A DNA stretch of 64,000 bases from Dugong dugon (GCA_030035585.1 CM057482.1:14123001-14187000), one strand, 5' to 3'. Positions 10,513-21,060 are shown, numbered from the stretch's first letter. Numbers and translations: made by a program. The notes: generated by a model from the sequence alone, not told the origin.

Positions 10513-10727
10513 AAACCCAAACCAAACCCATTGCCATGGAGTGGACTTGACTCATGGCCACCCCAGGTATATCAGAGTAGAACTGTGCTCTGTAGGGTTT
10601 TCAGTGGCTGATCTTTTGGTTAGATCTCTAGACCTTTCGTCTGTGGCACCTCTGGGTGGGCTCGAACCTCCCACCTTTCAGGTTAGCAGTGAGTGCATTA
10701 ACGGTTTGCACCACCCACAGACTCTTC
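10513..10727 (-). repeat. AfroSINE, type B
   Basis: Left tail AAACCAAACCCATTGCCATGG, body GGTTTTCAGTGGCTGATC and GGCACCTCTGGGTGGGC, right end GCACCACCCACAGACTC. Confidence 0.92.
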
Positions 10728-10779
10728 ATGCTCCAGGGATCTGTATTTAAGAAGAGTGTTACCAGATGGAAACCCCAGG

Positions 10780-11311
10780 TGCTTACTTGGCATGACTCGT
10801 ATTGGCTAGTCAATGAGAGACTGAGGTGGGAGAACAGGAAAGGCACCTTTATTTCGTTGTACAAGGAAATGGAGTCAGTCGGAACTGTTGCTGCCAAGAC
10901 TGCTCACCAAGGGCAGGCAGGCAGGTTACTTTTAAAGGGGTTTACAAGTAGGAGTTCATACACATTATTTCAGCAACATTCTTAATCATATTACGCAGGC
11001 GCAATGGGGTTTACATATAACCTCCAAGCAAAATTCAAATGCAAAGCTGAGGGGTGGGTAGGAGCCCAGCAAAGGAAAAGATTTTGCAACACAACACTGT
11101 AGGGGAGGAAGCCAGGTGAACACTACAGCACCGTGGGGATTCTGTCTCTAGAGAGCACTGGCTGTGAAAGCTTTGGGACAGAGAACCCATTCATGGCCCA
11201 TGTCGAGAGTCTAGGCGTGAGGTAACAAGGGGCTTAACCAGAGTTCAGTGGAAGGAATGTCTTTGAGCTCCTGGGCAGGGGCCTTGCCTCCCTCATCCTT
11301 GGTGCCTGACA
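10780..11311 (-). repeat. ERV1-like solo LTR (fossil)
   Basis: A ~530-bp unit bounded by TG and CA. On the minus strand it has the order expected of a gammaretrovirus-type LTR: U3 with a TTTAAAAG box, then an AATAAAGG poly(A) signal, then a short U5 ending near GCCAAGTAAGCA. No internal region or second LTR is attached. A SINE follows it immediately. Age is unclear; it looks moderately young next to the MIR and L2 around it. Family assignment is by layout only. Confidence 0.6.
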
Positions 11312-11312
11312 C

Positions 11313-11457
11313 AAAACCAAACCCGCTGCCTTCTAGTCAGTTCTGACTTATGGTGGCCTCATGTGTTACAGGGGAGAACTGCTCCACAGGATTTTCTTGT
11401 CTGTAATCTTTACGGAAGCAGATCGTCAGGCCTTCTTCTGTGGTGCCATCCAAAGAC
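11313..11457 (-). repeat. AfroSINE, type C-like, 5'-truncated
   Basis: Starts AAAACCAAACCCGCTGCC and includes GTAATCTTTACGGAAGCAG and CGTCAGGCCTTCTTC, a mixture of type C and type B features. The tRNA-like head is missing. Confidence 0.85.
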
Positions 11458-11461
11458 CTTC

Positions 11462-12000
11462 CCTGATACAAAGGAGGTACTCAATAAATATTTATTGAGC
11501 TTGACTTTGACCAGTTTCCTTGGAGTTGAGGAAGTAGAAGGGCTTCCCGTCTTTTTGCTGCTGGTCTCCAGTTGTTCTCCAGTCCTGGTTCCTTACGCTC
11601 TGCTCCACCACTACCATTCTCTCCACAGAACATCCTGCAGCTTAACCAAATGCATTACAGCCCCTGATGGGAAGCTGCATTTCACCTCCTGGAGCAGGAT
11701 GGCCTCTGGGCTGACAGACGGCAGACAGGATGGAATGGAGTGGGGGCAATGCACTGTCTTGACCCTGAACTCAAATGAATCATCCAGATTGGCCAGCTGG
11801 CCTGTCCCCAGGGGGCCCCCTAATTGTGCAGATTCATGGTGGAGATCTGGCCAGAGACTCAGGCACAGAGAGAAAATGAATGGCACGCTGAGTCCATTTG
11901 ATACTTGGAATAAACTAGGTGAGTATTTAGTGAGCACTTTCTAGGTGTTGGCATTAAGGGATGCAGAGATCTGTCAGGCCCTGTCCTGAGGGAGCCAGCT
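11462..12000. other. Mostly unique sequence with L2 traces
   Basis: GGAGGTACTCAATAAATATTTATTGAG at about 11474-11500 and GTATTTAGTGAGCACTTTCTAGG near 11920 look like L2 ends. A 193-codon open frame between them has no recognisable domain and I do not call it a gene. Confidence 0.4.
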
Positions 12001-12179
12001 GCCCTCACTAAAAGTCCATGGATGCTGCACTAGGACCCTGCTGGGAGGGAGGGAGTCTCCAGTTCCTAGTGTGCAAAGCCAGTGGTTGGGACACTCCCAG
12101 CCCTTAGGGTCTGCATTTGCCTTTTGACCCAGTAGAGGAAGGGCTGGAGGTTGGCTTAGGCCCTGGGGCACACCCATTC

Positions 12180-12590
12180 ACTGCCTACCCCTTAATTTGA
12201 CCTCTGAGACCCCTTGCTGCCTGGCCCCACCCATATCTCCAGGCTTGTCTCCTGTGCTGATCTCCCAACCCCTTATTTCAGTAACAGACCCCTTGCTCTT
12301 TTGCTAAGGGCCCTTGAACTTTCCCTCCCTGTTCAAGCCTTTGTGCTGTTTCCTCTACCTGGATACTGTTCCTCCCTCCCTGCCCCCTGGTTCTGCACTC
12401 AGAGGTTGAGTCAAGCTTCAAGGCACAGCACATGCCAGTGTTCCCACAACTCTGCCCATCTCTGTGGGAGTCAGGCAGGCATTGCTGTGCCTCCGGGCCT
12501 CCTGCTCAGTATTGCTGTTAGTTGTCTAACTCAGACACTCTCTAGACTGTGAGTTCATGGAAGGCAAAGAGGGAAGATGAGGCATAGACT
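12180..12590 (+). repeat. L2 LINE 3' fragment
   Basis: The sense L2 order is visible: CAAGCCTTTGTGCTGTTTCC, CCTGGATACTGTTCC, then GACTGTGAGTTCATGGAAGGCAAAG. The usual CCTTTGCACATGCTGTTCC phrase of L2 is recognisable with changes. Confidence 0.6.
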
Positions 12591-12599
12591 CTCAACCAC

Positions 12600-12772
12600 T
12601 TACCGTGCTGCCATCTTGGACAAACAACCTAACATCTCTGAATCTCAGTTTTGTTTTCTGTAGAATGGAGAAAAATAATACCTGCCTGCTGGACTTTCAC
12701 AAGGGTTAACTGATAGTAGGTTACGTTTCTAGCTTGCTGCCTGATGAGTATTAAGTCAGTAAATTCTGGTTC
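12600..12772 (+). repeat. MIR SINE, cut by an LTR
   Basis: CTCAGTTTTGTTTTCTGTAGAATGG and CACAAGGGTTAACTGATAG follow MIR. The element stops at 12772 where the MaLR LTR begins. Confidence 0.65.
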
Positions 12773-13136
12773 TGTCTTAGTTATCTGGTGCTACTATAAC
12801 AGAAATACCACAAGTGAGTGGCTTTAACAAACAAATTTATTTTCTCACAGTTTAGGAGAGTAGGCATCTGAATTCAGGTTACTGGCTCTAGGCGAAGGCT
12901 TTCTGTCTCTGTCAGTTCTAGGGGAAGGTCCTTTGTCTCTTTTGAGCTTCTGTTCCTTGGCTCCTTGGTGATCTTCATGTGGTGTGGCATCTATCTTCCC
13001 CCATCTCTGTTTGCTTACTTAATCTGCTCTTTTATATCTCAAAAGAGATGGACACAGGACACACCCTACGCCTATACTGCCTCATTAAAGTAACAAATAA
13101 AACCCATTCCCAAATGAGATTGTAACCACAGGCATA

Positions 13137-13279
13137 AAAAAGCAAACCAAACCCTTTGCCTTGGAGTCCATTCCGAGTAGAACTGTCCCATAGGGTTTCC
13201 AAGGAGCAGCTGGTTGATTTGAACTGCTGACCTTTTGATTAGCAGCCAAAAGCTTAACCACTGCAGCACCAGGGATCCA
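13137..13279 (-). repeat. AfroSINE, type A, nested in MaLR LTR
   Basis: Flanked by ACCACAGGCATA (13125-13136) and ACCACAAGTATA (13281-13292). It lacks part of the region beside the tail. The 45-base block is absent. Confidence 0.92.
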
Positions 13280-13292
13280 AACCACAAGTATA

Positions 13293-13458
13293 ACCAAAAA
13301 ACCAAACCCGTTGCTATCGAGTCGATTCCAACTGATTCCTACTGTATAAAACAGAGTAGAGCTGCCCCATAGGGTTTCCAAGGAGCAGCTGGTGGATTCG
13401 AAGTGCTGACCTTTTGGTTAGCGGCCGTAGCTCTTAACCACTGCTGCACCAGGGCTCC
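13293..13458 (-). repeat. AfroSINE, type A, second insertion at the same site
   Basis: Left tail ACCAAAAAACCAAACCC. Right end CACCAGGGCTCC followed by ACCAGTAGG, a worn third copy of the target. It lies in the same orientation as its neighbour. Confidence 0.92.
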
Positions 13459-13696
13459 ACCAGTAGGGGTTAGGATTTACAACACATTTTTGGGGGACAC
13501 AATTCAATCCATAACAGGTCCCTCCTCCCATTCTGCTTTGCAGCTTCTGCAATCGTAATGCTGTGCTTTGCACCAATAATGTGTTCAGTAATTTTTGGAC
13601 GAGTACGATGAGTGACTGGTCTGCGCTGTACCTATTGTAGAACCATAGGGTGTTCAAGCCAGAAGGGTACTTAAAGGTCATTTGGTTTACACCCTT

Positions 13697-14371
13697 TCTT
13701 TCTTTCTTTCTTTAATTGTGGCAAGTATATATGTAACAAAGCATTGGCAAGTTAACATTTTTTACATGTACAATTCAGTGACATTAATCACATTCATCAT
13801 GTTGTGCAGCCATCACCACTATCCGTTTTCCAGATTTTTTCACCGCCCTTAACAGAAGCTCGGGGCCCCCTAAGGAATGAGTCTCCCTTTCCCCCTCCCA
13901 CCCATACCTGGTAACCGCTAATAAACTTTGGCTCTATAAACTTGCCTATTCTAGATATTGCAAATAAGTGGGCTCATAAAATAGTTGTCCTTTTGTGACT
14001 GACTGATTTCCCTCAGCATAGAGTTTTCGAGGTTCATCGATGTTATAGCATGTATCAGGACTTCGTTTCTCTTTAAGGCTGAGCAATATTCCACTGTATG
14101 CACACACCATGTTTTGTTTCTCTCTTCATCTCTGTTGATGGCCATTTAGGCTGTTTCCACCTTTTGGCTGTTGTGAATAGTAAGTACCATAGGGAACATT
14201 GGTGTCCAAGTGTCTGTTTGAGTCTTGCTTTCAAGTCTCTTGGTATATACCCAGAGTGAAATTGCTGGGTCATATGGTAATTCTGTGTTTAACTTATTGA
14301 AGAACAGCCAAATTGTTTTCCACAACAGCTGCACCATTTTCCACCCACCCACAATGGATGAGGGTTCTAGT
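13697..14371 (-). repeat. L1 LINE 3' end (ORF2 tail and 3' UTR)
   Basis: The minus strand encodes the familiar end of L1 ORF2 around 13951-14145, with residues like YCSALKRNEVLIHA and NLENSMLREISQSQKD. A (TTCT)4 tract at 13695 replaces a clean poly(A). The copy is 5'-truncated and the frame is broken in several places. It is of intermediate age. Confidence 0.9.
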
Positions 14372-15489
14372 TCTTTATGTCTTTCTTTTTATATTTCCGG
14401 AAACTGAGCGTCGAGGAGGACATGCGATGTACCAGAGGTCATTTGGAAGAGTCATGATTCACAGAGAACACCTTGGCCTCCTGCTCTTAGTCCAGTGTTC
14501 TGAGAGGTCCTGAAACTTTGACTGGGCGAATATGGATGGGGAGAGCCCTCAGGCAATGTGGCTCCTTTGTTAGAATCCTGTGGCTTCACGCTTCTCAACC
14601 ACCTGCTCCTACACACAAAGAGACACGCACACACACATACACACACACACACTTTTTTCCTACTGATACAAATACTTCTCTAGTGAGGTGGTCTTCCATG
14701 CCCCAGGTCTCCACTTTTGTGTCCTTTCTTTTAGGGTCACCTCCCTTCTGCATTTTCCAAACCCCTCACTCCTGTAAGCACCTTGCGCGTTTACGTTCTG
14801 TTCGTGGAAACGTGGTCTCGGACGAGATCCCATGTCTGCCTTCCATCCCTGAATGTAACTTTCTCTCAGGGCCCCCTTCCAAGGAATTGGTGTCTGAAGC
14901 CAGATCTCACCTTGCAGAGTGAAATGCTCTGCTCCGCAGTCGGGTTTCAGCTTCTGTGAGGGTGGTTTGGTAAGCCAGCACCCAAGAACCACATTATTTG
15001 GGTTTTATTTTAGGCATCAGCACAGCCCAGAACAATCACCTTGAGAAACATAGAGTATCAGAGTGAAAATGAGCCTAAAATACCACCCTAGCCCTTGGCT
15101 CCAACTTACAGAGAAACGAACTAACACCTAGAGATGCCAGGTAGCTCCTCCTATCCCATCGCCTGCAGACAGCCAAGGAAGTAACCCGAGAGGGAGAGTA
15201 AAAGAAGTACTTAGTACAAAGCTTTTCTTGTGTCCATGAAGAATTGGAAAACATTCCACATACTGAACAACAAAGGACAGCTAAGCCAACCGAGGTTCTT
15301 CCGCTCGGGGGATGCTCTCCACTGGTGGGGTATGACTAGTGGGAACCACCTCACTATAAGGAAGTGTGCATCAGAAATGACAAGAAGGGAAGAATGCAGA
15401 ACCCAGAGTAAGGTGCTCACCATGATTTTACCTGTTCCATTGTGTATTTTTATATTTATTCTTAAAATAGCAATGCCTTTATCCCATTT
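14372..15489. other. Unique sequence with a CA microsatellite
   Basis: No transposon recognised across 1.1 kb. A (CA)n tract lies at 14611-14653. Short overlapping open frames look spurious. 15200-15420 is moderately AT-rich and could hold an old unrecognised repeat. Confidence 0.4.
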
Positions 15490-15698
15490 AAAAAACAAAA
15501 AACCATTGCCATTGAGTCGAATCCAACTCATAGTGACCCTATAGGACAGAGTAGAACTGCCCCATAGGGTTTCCAAGGCTGTAAATCTTTATGGAAGCAG
15601 ACTGCCAGATCTTTCTTCCGCCAAGTGGCTGGTGGGTTCAAACTGCTGGCCTTTCGGTTAGTAGCCAAGGGCTTAACCACTGCTCCACCACGGTTCCT
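15490..15698 (-). repeat. AfroSINE, type C
   Basis: Complete long form: AAACAAAAAACCATTGCC tail, GTAAATCTTTATGGAAGCAG and CAGATCTTTCTTCCG block, right end CACCACGGTTCC. Confidence 0.93.
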
Positions 15699-15699
15699 T

Positions 15700-16215
15700 A
15701 TCAGATGATAAAAATGATGTATTTTCATTCTAGAAATTTTGAAAAGTCAGAAAAGTATAAAGATGAAACAAAAAATCACTCTTTATCTTACCATTTTGAT
15801 GTTTTTCCTGTTAATTGTTGTTTCATGAGTACATATGAGTGTAGCCTACCTTTTTCCTTTAATATTATAACATTATATAAGGAGCATTTTCCTCTTGGTA
15901 TTGTTTATACCATATTCCATTGATTATAATATTTCACATTTTGTGAGCTCTGAAATTGGGATATGTCTTCAATTTATAACATGTCATAGTTTACATACTA
16001 CATTTTTTTGTTTCTCAGAAGAACATAAAATAATTGTCTTAGGATTGATTGGATTAAATTTGATGGAATACAGTATTCTTCAAAAGCATGATTTTTATGC
16101 CTTTTTAATATTCTGTTATATGAACATAAACCTATTTTACTTTATCAGCCTCTTACTATTGGACATTTAGGTGGTTACAACTTTCTACTTTTAAAAGGCA
16201 CCCCTGTAAATATAA
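15700..16215 (-). repeat. Old L1-like AT-rich remnant
   Basis: ATTCTAGAAATTTTGAAAAG at the left, CATATTCCATTGATTATAAT and CTATTGGACATTTAGGTGG at the right resemble reversed L1M 3' sequence. Identity is low and the middle is unassigned. Confidence 0.4.
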
Positions 16216-16692
16216 TGAGGCAAAACAAAGGTATTAAAGGCTCTTTAGACAGATGTACATGTTGATGAGAACCAGAAGTGAATATAGAGATAGGTGGGCA
16301 TTACATTTCCCAAGTTTTTATTTTCTATGAAGTTCTTTGTGCACAGATATTAAAATGATGATCACAAGAACAAATTCAGCAGTGAATAAGTCAGTTTATT
16401 TATGAGGGTGTGTGTGTGTGTGAGTGAGTGTGTGTGAGTGTGAGTGACTGTGTGTGTGTGAGTGTGTGAGTGTGAGTGAGTGTGTGAGTGTGTGTGTGAG
16501 TGTGTGTGTGATGGAGGGAGAGAAGGAGAGAACAGGATGAACGAGAAGTGCCTGGCACTGCAGGGAGCCCGCAAATACGGGGATGGATGGTGTCAGAGTG
16601 AGTGCTCAGAGGGCTGGAGGGGGACAGGGGAGCTCTTGGGCATTAGGGAAGGTTGTTTGGTAAGATTTTGCACACCCCTAAGTTCCAGGGAA
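16216..16692. other. TG-rich tract and flanking unique sequence
   Basis: 16407-16512 is an interrupted (TG)n run with repeated TGAG units, over 100 bp long. The rest is unrecognised. Confidence 0.7.
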
Positions 16693-16889
16693 GGAGCCCT
16701 AGTGGTGCATTGGTTAAGCGCTCAGTTGCCAACCAAAAGGTCAGCGGTTCTAACCCACCAGCCACTCTGCAGGAGAAAGATGTGTCAGTCTGCTTCTGCA
16801 AAGATTAGAGCCTTGGAAACCCTATGGGGCAGTTCTCTTCTGTTCTGTAGGCTTGCTTTGAGTCAGAATTGACTCGGCGGCAACGGGTT
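16693..16889 (+). repeat. AfroSINE, type C
   Basis: GGAGCCCTAGTGGTGC head, GGTTCTAACCC B-box-like sequence, CAGTCTGCTTCTGCAAAGATTAG block, CGGCGGCAACGGGTT end. Confidence 0.93.
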
Positions 16890-16969
16890 AAGCTCCTGGG
16901 AGCTGGGCTATTCCACCAGTTGGAGCACAAAGTCTAAAATGAGAACCGTACTGAGTGGGGGCTGGGCCA

Positions 16970-17110
16970 CCTGGCTTCAAGCGCTGGCCTGCTGATAACT
17001 TGTTCTCTAAACAATCTTGAAAGTGTGCCTTCCCCTCCTCATGCCTCAGTTTCCTCCTCTGTAAAAAGGGAGCAGGACTGGATGCTGTTTAAGGATCCCT
17101 CCAGCGTGCA
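16970..17110 (+). repeat. MIR SINE
   Basis: CTCATGCCTCAGTTTCCTCC and TCTGTAAAAAGGGAGCAGG are the MIR core region in sense orientation. Confidence 0.75.
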
Positions 17111-17296
17111 GGTCTATAGCTTGGGAGCTCCCAGAACTGGGGGGGAGATGCGTGGGTGTAGCTGGTTTCCTCCACGTGCTTATTCCCTCACCCTCCGCTT
17201 GCCTGTCAGTCCATTGGTTCCTTGGGGTTTGGAACAACATTCTCAACACACTTCACCAACAACCAGAATATCAGAGCCGTTTAACTGCCCTTGGGG

Positions 17297-17490
17297 GTGA
17301 GTCCTTAGGTGGTGCAAATGGTTAACGAGCTGGGTTGCTAACTGAAAGGTTGGCGGTTTGAGTTCACCCAGAAGTGCCTCAGAAGAAAGGCCTAGCCATC
17401 CATCTCTAAAAAACCAGCCATTGAAAGCCCTATGGAGCACAGTTCTACTCTGACAGACATGGGGTCACCAACAACTAGGTTTTTTTTTTT
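17297..17490 (+). repeat. AfroSINE, type B
   Basis: GAGTCCTTAGGTGGTGC head, GGTTTGAGTTCACCC, CCATTGAAAGCCCTATGG. Ends early in CAACAACTAGG before a T10 run. Confidence 0.9.
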
Positions 17491-17704
17491 GGTTTGGGGT
17501 GGTACAGACTGGTATAGCCAGGTATTAACATGACATGAAACTCCCCTTTTTAACTTCATCAGAACTCCTGATGGCCCTTCAAAGAGCCCTTTCTTCCTTT
17601 TCACCCTCATGGGCACTGCTGCTTTCCTGTCTTGCCCAGGTGTTCTAAAAGAAGCGAGTGATGTAACCAGCCCCCTTTATTTTTAGCCTAGTGTACTCTT
17701 ATCT

Positions 17705-17880
17705 GGAGCCCTGGTGGTGCAGTGGTTAAGAGCTACAGCTGCTAACCAAAATGTCGGCAGTTCGAATCCACCAGCAGCTTGCTGGAAACCCTATGGGGTG
17801 GTTCTACTCTGTCCTGTAGCGTCCCTGTGAGTCAGAATCGACTTGACACAATTGAGTTTTTTTTTTGTTTGTTTGTTTTT
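17705..17880 (+). repeat. AfroSINE, type A, with target-site duplication
   Basis: GGAGCCCTGGTGGTGCAGTGG head, the deleted body (GCTTGCTGGAAACCC) and a TTTTTTTTTGTTTG tail. Flanks: TAGTGTACTCTTATCT before and TAGTACTCTTAACTATCT after. Confidence 0.95.
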
Positions 17881-18004
17881 AGTTTAGTACTCTTAACTAT
17901 CTCCCCTCTAAATCAGGGGTCATAATCCCCAGGGGATCATGAAAGAGTGAGAAATAGGAGTTAGAAACAGTGCTTTGGTTAGGAAACAGTTTTGGTTGCT
18001 CTAA

Positions 18005-18350
18005 TAAAGACCTAAAATAACTGTGGCATAAACAAAACTGAAGTTTATTTTTCTGTCAAATCATAGTCTAGATATAAGTAGCCAGGGCTGTTAAAGCAGC
18101 TTTCCTTTTCGAAGTTGTTAGGGGCCCAGGTTCCTTCTGTCTTGTTACTCTGTTATCTAAGATGGTTCACCACCATGTCCACCCAGTCTCAGTGGGTAGG
18201 GAGAAGAGAAGAGGAAGGCTCTCCTCAGAGCTGCTGCATGGTACTGCTGTTCACATTCTATTGGCCAGAACATCATCACATGATCACACACTCAGCTGCA
18301 AAGGAAGCTGGGAAATGTAGTCTTTTTCCCCCTGGTAGAATTTGGAGCTC
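18005..18350 (+). repeat. Unnamed ancient placental repeat
   Basis: AAGTTTATTTTTCTGTCAAA, TTCCTTCTGTCTTGTTACTCTG, TATTGGCCAGAACATCATCAC and GAAGCTGGGAAATGTAGTC form a phrase set I associate with an old eutherian interspersed repeat, but I cannot name the family. Confidence 0.45.
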
Positions 18351-18363
18351 AATTCCTATGAAG

Positions 18364-18572
18364 GAATTCCTGGGTGAGACAAGTGGTTACGTGCTGGACT
18401 ACTAGCAGAAAAAGTTGGTTGCCAGTTTGAACACATCCAGAGACACCTAGGGAGATAGGCCTAGCGATCTGCTTCCGTAAAGATTACAGTCAAGACGACC
18501 CTGTGGAGCAGTTCTACCCTGTAATACATGGGGTCCCCATGAGTCAGAATTGACTCAAGGGCAATAGAGGTT
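18364..18572 (+). repeat. AfroSINE, type C-like, diverged
   Basis: GAATTCCTGGGTGAGAC head, GATCTGCTTCCGTAAAGATTAC block, GAGTCAGAATTGACTC. It is one of the more worn copies. Confidence 0.85.
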
Positions 18573-18706
18573 TTATTCTCATGAGATAGAATAAGAGAAC
18601 AGAACTGGAGGAAAGTTAGCAATCTCTGCAAAACAACAGATCTTCAAGCCCAGAGCTTCAGGACTTTAAGTAGTTGCATGATGTCAGTGGTAGCTTTTTA
18701 ATACAA

Positions 18707-18870
18707 AAGCCACTGCCGTTGGGTCGATTCTGACTTATAGCCACCCTATAGGATAGAGTAGAACTGCCCTATAGGGTTTCCAAGGAGCGGCTGGTGGATT
18801 TGAACTGCCAACCTTTTGGTTAGCGGCAATAGCTCACTGTAGCTCTCAACCACTGCGCTACCAGGGCCCA
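18707..18870 (-). repeat. AfroSINE, type A
   Basis: GGTTTCCAAGGAGCGGCTGG junction and right end CTACCAGGGCCC. A ~12-base extra AGCTCACTGT piece sits in the head region. Confidence 0.92.
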
Positions 18871-19128
18871 TCTTATTAATATGGCTTATCAAACTGAGGC
18901 TTATTAGCCTCAACAAAATAGGTTGAACTTGACTCCTTTTCTGTCTCAACCCTCCCAGGCCTTCTGTCCTTTCTCTCTATACAGCAAATCTTGAAGGAGC
19001 AGTCTTGAGTCCACTGGTGGGTGGCAGGGCTCTCCCTGAAGGGTTGAGAACAGATTCAGAATTGTAAGCCTCCCTTGGGTTCTTAAGAACCAACCTAATC
19101 CCATTGATTTTTCTGTCTTAGTATAACG

Positions 19129-19287
19129 CAAACCAAACCAAAACCTGTCACCGTTGAGTCAATTCCGACTCATAGCAACTCTATAGGACAGAGTAGAACT
19201 GCCCCATAGGGTTTCCAAGGAGTGGCTGGTGAATTCGAGCTGCCAACCTTTTTGTTAGCAGCCGAGCTCTTAACCACCATGCCACAA
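19129..19287 (-). repeat. AfroSINE, type A
   Basis: AAACCAAACCAAAACC tail, AAGGAGTGGCTGGTG junction, right end ACCACCATGCCAC. The last head bases are lost. Confidence 0.92.
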
Positions 19288-19502
19288 CCAAAGGCTGCTT
19301 ACACATATCCTCCAGAATTAAACAAGGTTCTCAAAACATGGTAATTGTAAACCCAAATTAACACATTCCTAGAGTATCTTAAGACCTTAAATCAGTATTC
19401 TTCTAAGACGTTTGGCTCCTTGGCAGCCCTTGGCAGTGTTGCAAGGCCCCTACAGTGTGCACCTGTAAAAAGAGGTAGAAATCCCAAAATCTGCAGTGAT
19501 GG

Positions 19503-19590
19503 TACTTTGCCCTCAGTGTCATCTTGAGTTGGCTCCAATTTCCAATTGCAGCTATTCCTGCTTTTTAATTATAAATTGCTCTGAATTTAG
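19503..19590 (+). repeat. Unnamed repeat, copy 1 of a local pair
   Basis: The first 31 bases are identical to 21154-21184, and similarity (about 89% by eye) continues to about 19585. I do not know the family. See the finding on this pair. Confidence 0.6.
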
Positions 19591-19689
19591 CTCCATCGTT
19601 ATTGATTTAGTTTGTTGTGGGTTGTTTAGGTAACTGCCAGCATGTGGGACTATTTGGGTATTTGAGGCCTATAATTTTTCATTAACCAG

Positions 19690-19875
19690 TGTATCTTAAA
19701 GTGTCTTCTGGAGCCCACCTGCACTGGAATCTCTTGGGTGTTGTTAAAGTGCAGATTTTCCTGGGCTCTCACCCAGATCTCCTGAATCTGAATCTCTGGA
19801 GGTAGGCCCCAGAATACATGTCTCTGCCAGCCAGAACCTCTAAACACATCTTTAATGTGTTTGCATGGTGGTTCA
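19690..19875 (+). repeat. MER5-like hAT remnant
   Basis: CACTGGAATCTCTTGGG, CTCCTGAATCTGAATCTC and GGGCCTG-like AGAATACATGTCTCTG segments follow the MER5A layout. Confidence 0.65.
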
Positions 19876-19956
19876 AAAATGAATCTCCCAGGCACTTATT
19901 GCTGAAGTAGCTGTATACATAATTCCCCAAATCTATTTGTATAGAGATGGGCTGGG

Positions 19957-20142
19957 TCAACGAGCTCAGCTGCTAACCAAAAGGTTGGCGATTCCTGTCC
20001 ACCCAGAGGCACCTTGGCAGAAAGGCCTGGTGATCTGCTTCTGAAAAATCAGCCATTGAAAACCCTATGGAAGACAGTGCTACTCTGACACACATGGGGT
20101 CACCACGAGTCAGAGTCAACTCGAAGGCAGTTGTTTTTGGTT
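19957..20142 (+). repeat. AfroSINE, type B, 5'-truncated
   Basis: Begins inside the head at AACGAGCTCAGCTGC and is otherwise complete to TCGAAGGCAGTTGTTTTTGG. Confidence 0.9.
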
Positions 20143-20144
20143 GT

Positions 20145-20551
20145 GCAGGAGTTTATATATATACACATATGTATATAATATTCTGTTCTTCTTGAAATTT
20201 TACACCGCAGATTACATTCCTATTTAACAATTTCTGTACATATTGATCAGTGACATTGGTTACGTTTCTCACCATGTGTAAGCATTCTCATTATTTCCAT
20301 TCTGGTTGTTCCTTTTCTAGCTTCCCTGCCCCCCTTATTGTCTCATCTTTGGTTTAGGGCAAATGTTGACCATTTGGTCTCATATAGATGATTTTTTAAA
20401 GGATCACAGTACTCACGGGTGATGTTTATTTTACCAGCCAATCTGTCATTTAGCTGAAAGGTGACCTCCGGGAGTGGTTTCGGATCAAAGTTTAAGCTGT
20501 ATATCAGGGCCATAGTCTTGGGGGTTCCTCTAGTCTCAATCGCTCTAGTAA
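20145..20551 (-). repeat. Older L1-type 3' UTR, left part
   Basis: CCATTTGGTCTCATATAG, AGTGGTTTCGGATCAAAG and CTCTAGTCTCAATCGC match an afrotherian L1 3' UTR remembered from elephant sequence. It continues at 20831 beyond the inserted copy. The left end is AT-rich. It reads reversed relative to the gene. Confidence 0.55.
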
Positions 20552-20565
20552 GTCTGGCCTTTTTT

Positions 20566-20816
20566 TTTTTAATTTTATAGTGCTTTAGGTGAAAGTTTAT
20601 AGCTCAAGTTAGTTTCTCATTCAAAAATTTATACACATATTGTTTTGTGACATCAGTTGTAATCCCCACAATGTGACAGCGCTCTCTTCCTTTCTACCCC
20701 AGCTTCTCCGTGTCCGTTCGTCCAATTTTCCTGCCCCCTCCTGCCTTCTTGTCTTGCTTTTGGGCAGGAATTGCCCATTTGGTCTCGTGTATTTGATTGA
20801 ACTAAGAGGCACGTTC
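20566..20816 (-). repeat. Younger L1 3' UTR insertion, 5'-truncated
   Basis: A T11 run (reversed poly(A)) starts it, followed by AGTGCTTTAGGTGAAAG. It is homologous to the element it sits in. Flanks GTCTGGCCTTTTTT (20552-20565) and GTCTGACCTTTTTT (20817-20830) form a 14-bp target-site duplication with one mismatch. Confidence 0.7.
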
Positions 20817-20830
20817 GTCTGACCTTTTTT

Positions 20831-21060
20831 AAGAATTTGAGTTTTCTTCTACATATATTTCCCTTTCTATCCAGGACCATCTATTGTGTCCCTGGTCAGA
20901 ACAGTCAGTAGTGGTAGCTGGGCACCATCTAGTTCTTCTGGTCGCAGGATAGATGAGGCCATGGTTCATGTAAGCTGTTAGTCCTGTAGACTAGTTTCTT
21001 CTCTGAGTCTTTGGTTTCCTTCTTTCTCTTTTCTCCAGGCAACTAGAGACCAGTTGTATC
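20831..21060 (-). repeat. Older L1-type 3' UTR, right part
   Basis: AAGAATTTGAGTTTTCTTC, GGTAGCTGGGCACCATC and TAGTTCTTCTGGTCGCAGG continue the element broken at 20551. Confidence 0.55.

Larger units (their letters stand above)
12773..13516 (-). repeat. MaLR solo LTR (fossil) split by two SINEs
   Basis: TGTCTTAGTTATCTGGTGC at the left and CACAATTCAATCCATAACA at the right are the reversed ends of an ERVL-MaLR (MLT1/MST-like) LTR. Flanks GGTTC and GGTCC fit a 5-bp target duplication. The LTR itself occupies 12773-13136 and about 13459-13516. Two AfroSINEs sit between. It is a solo LTR with no coding remains, older than the SINEs. Confidence 0.85.

Noticed and set aside
11363-11944. 193-codon open frame (+)
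   Set aside because: Its start lies in a SINE and the rest has no recognisable domain or codon bias.
16407-16512. Telomere-like or functional G-rich repeat
   Set aside because: It is an interrupted TG microsatellite; no TTAGGG units or G-runs.
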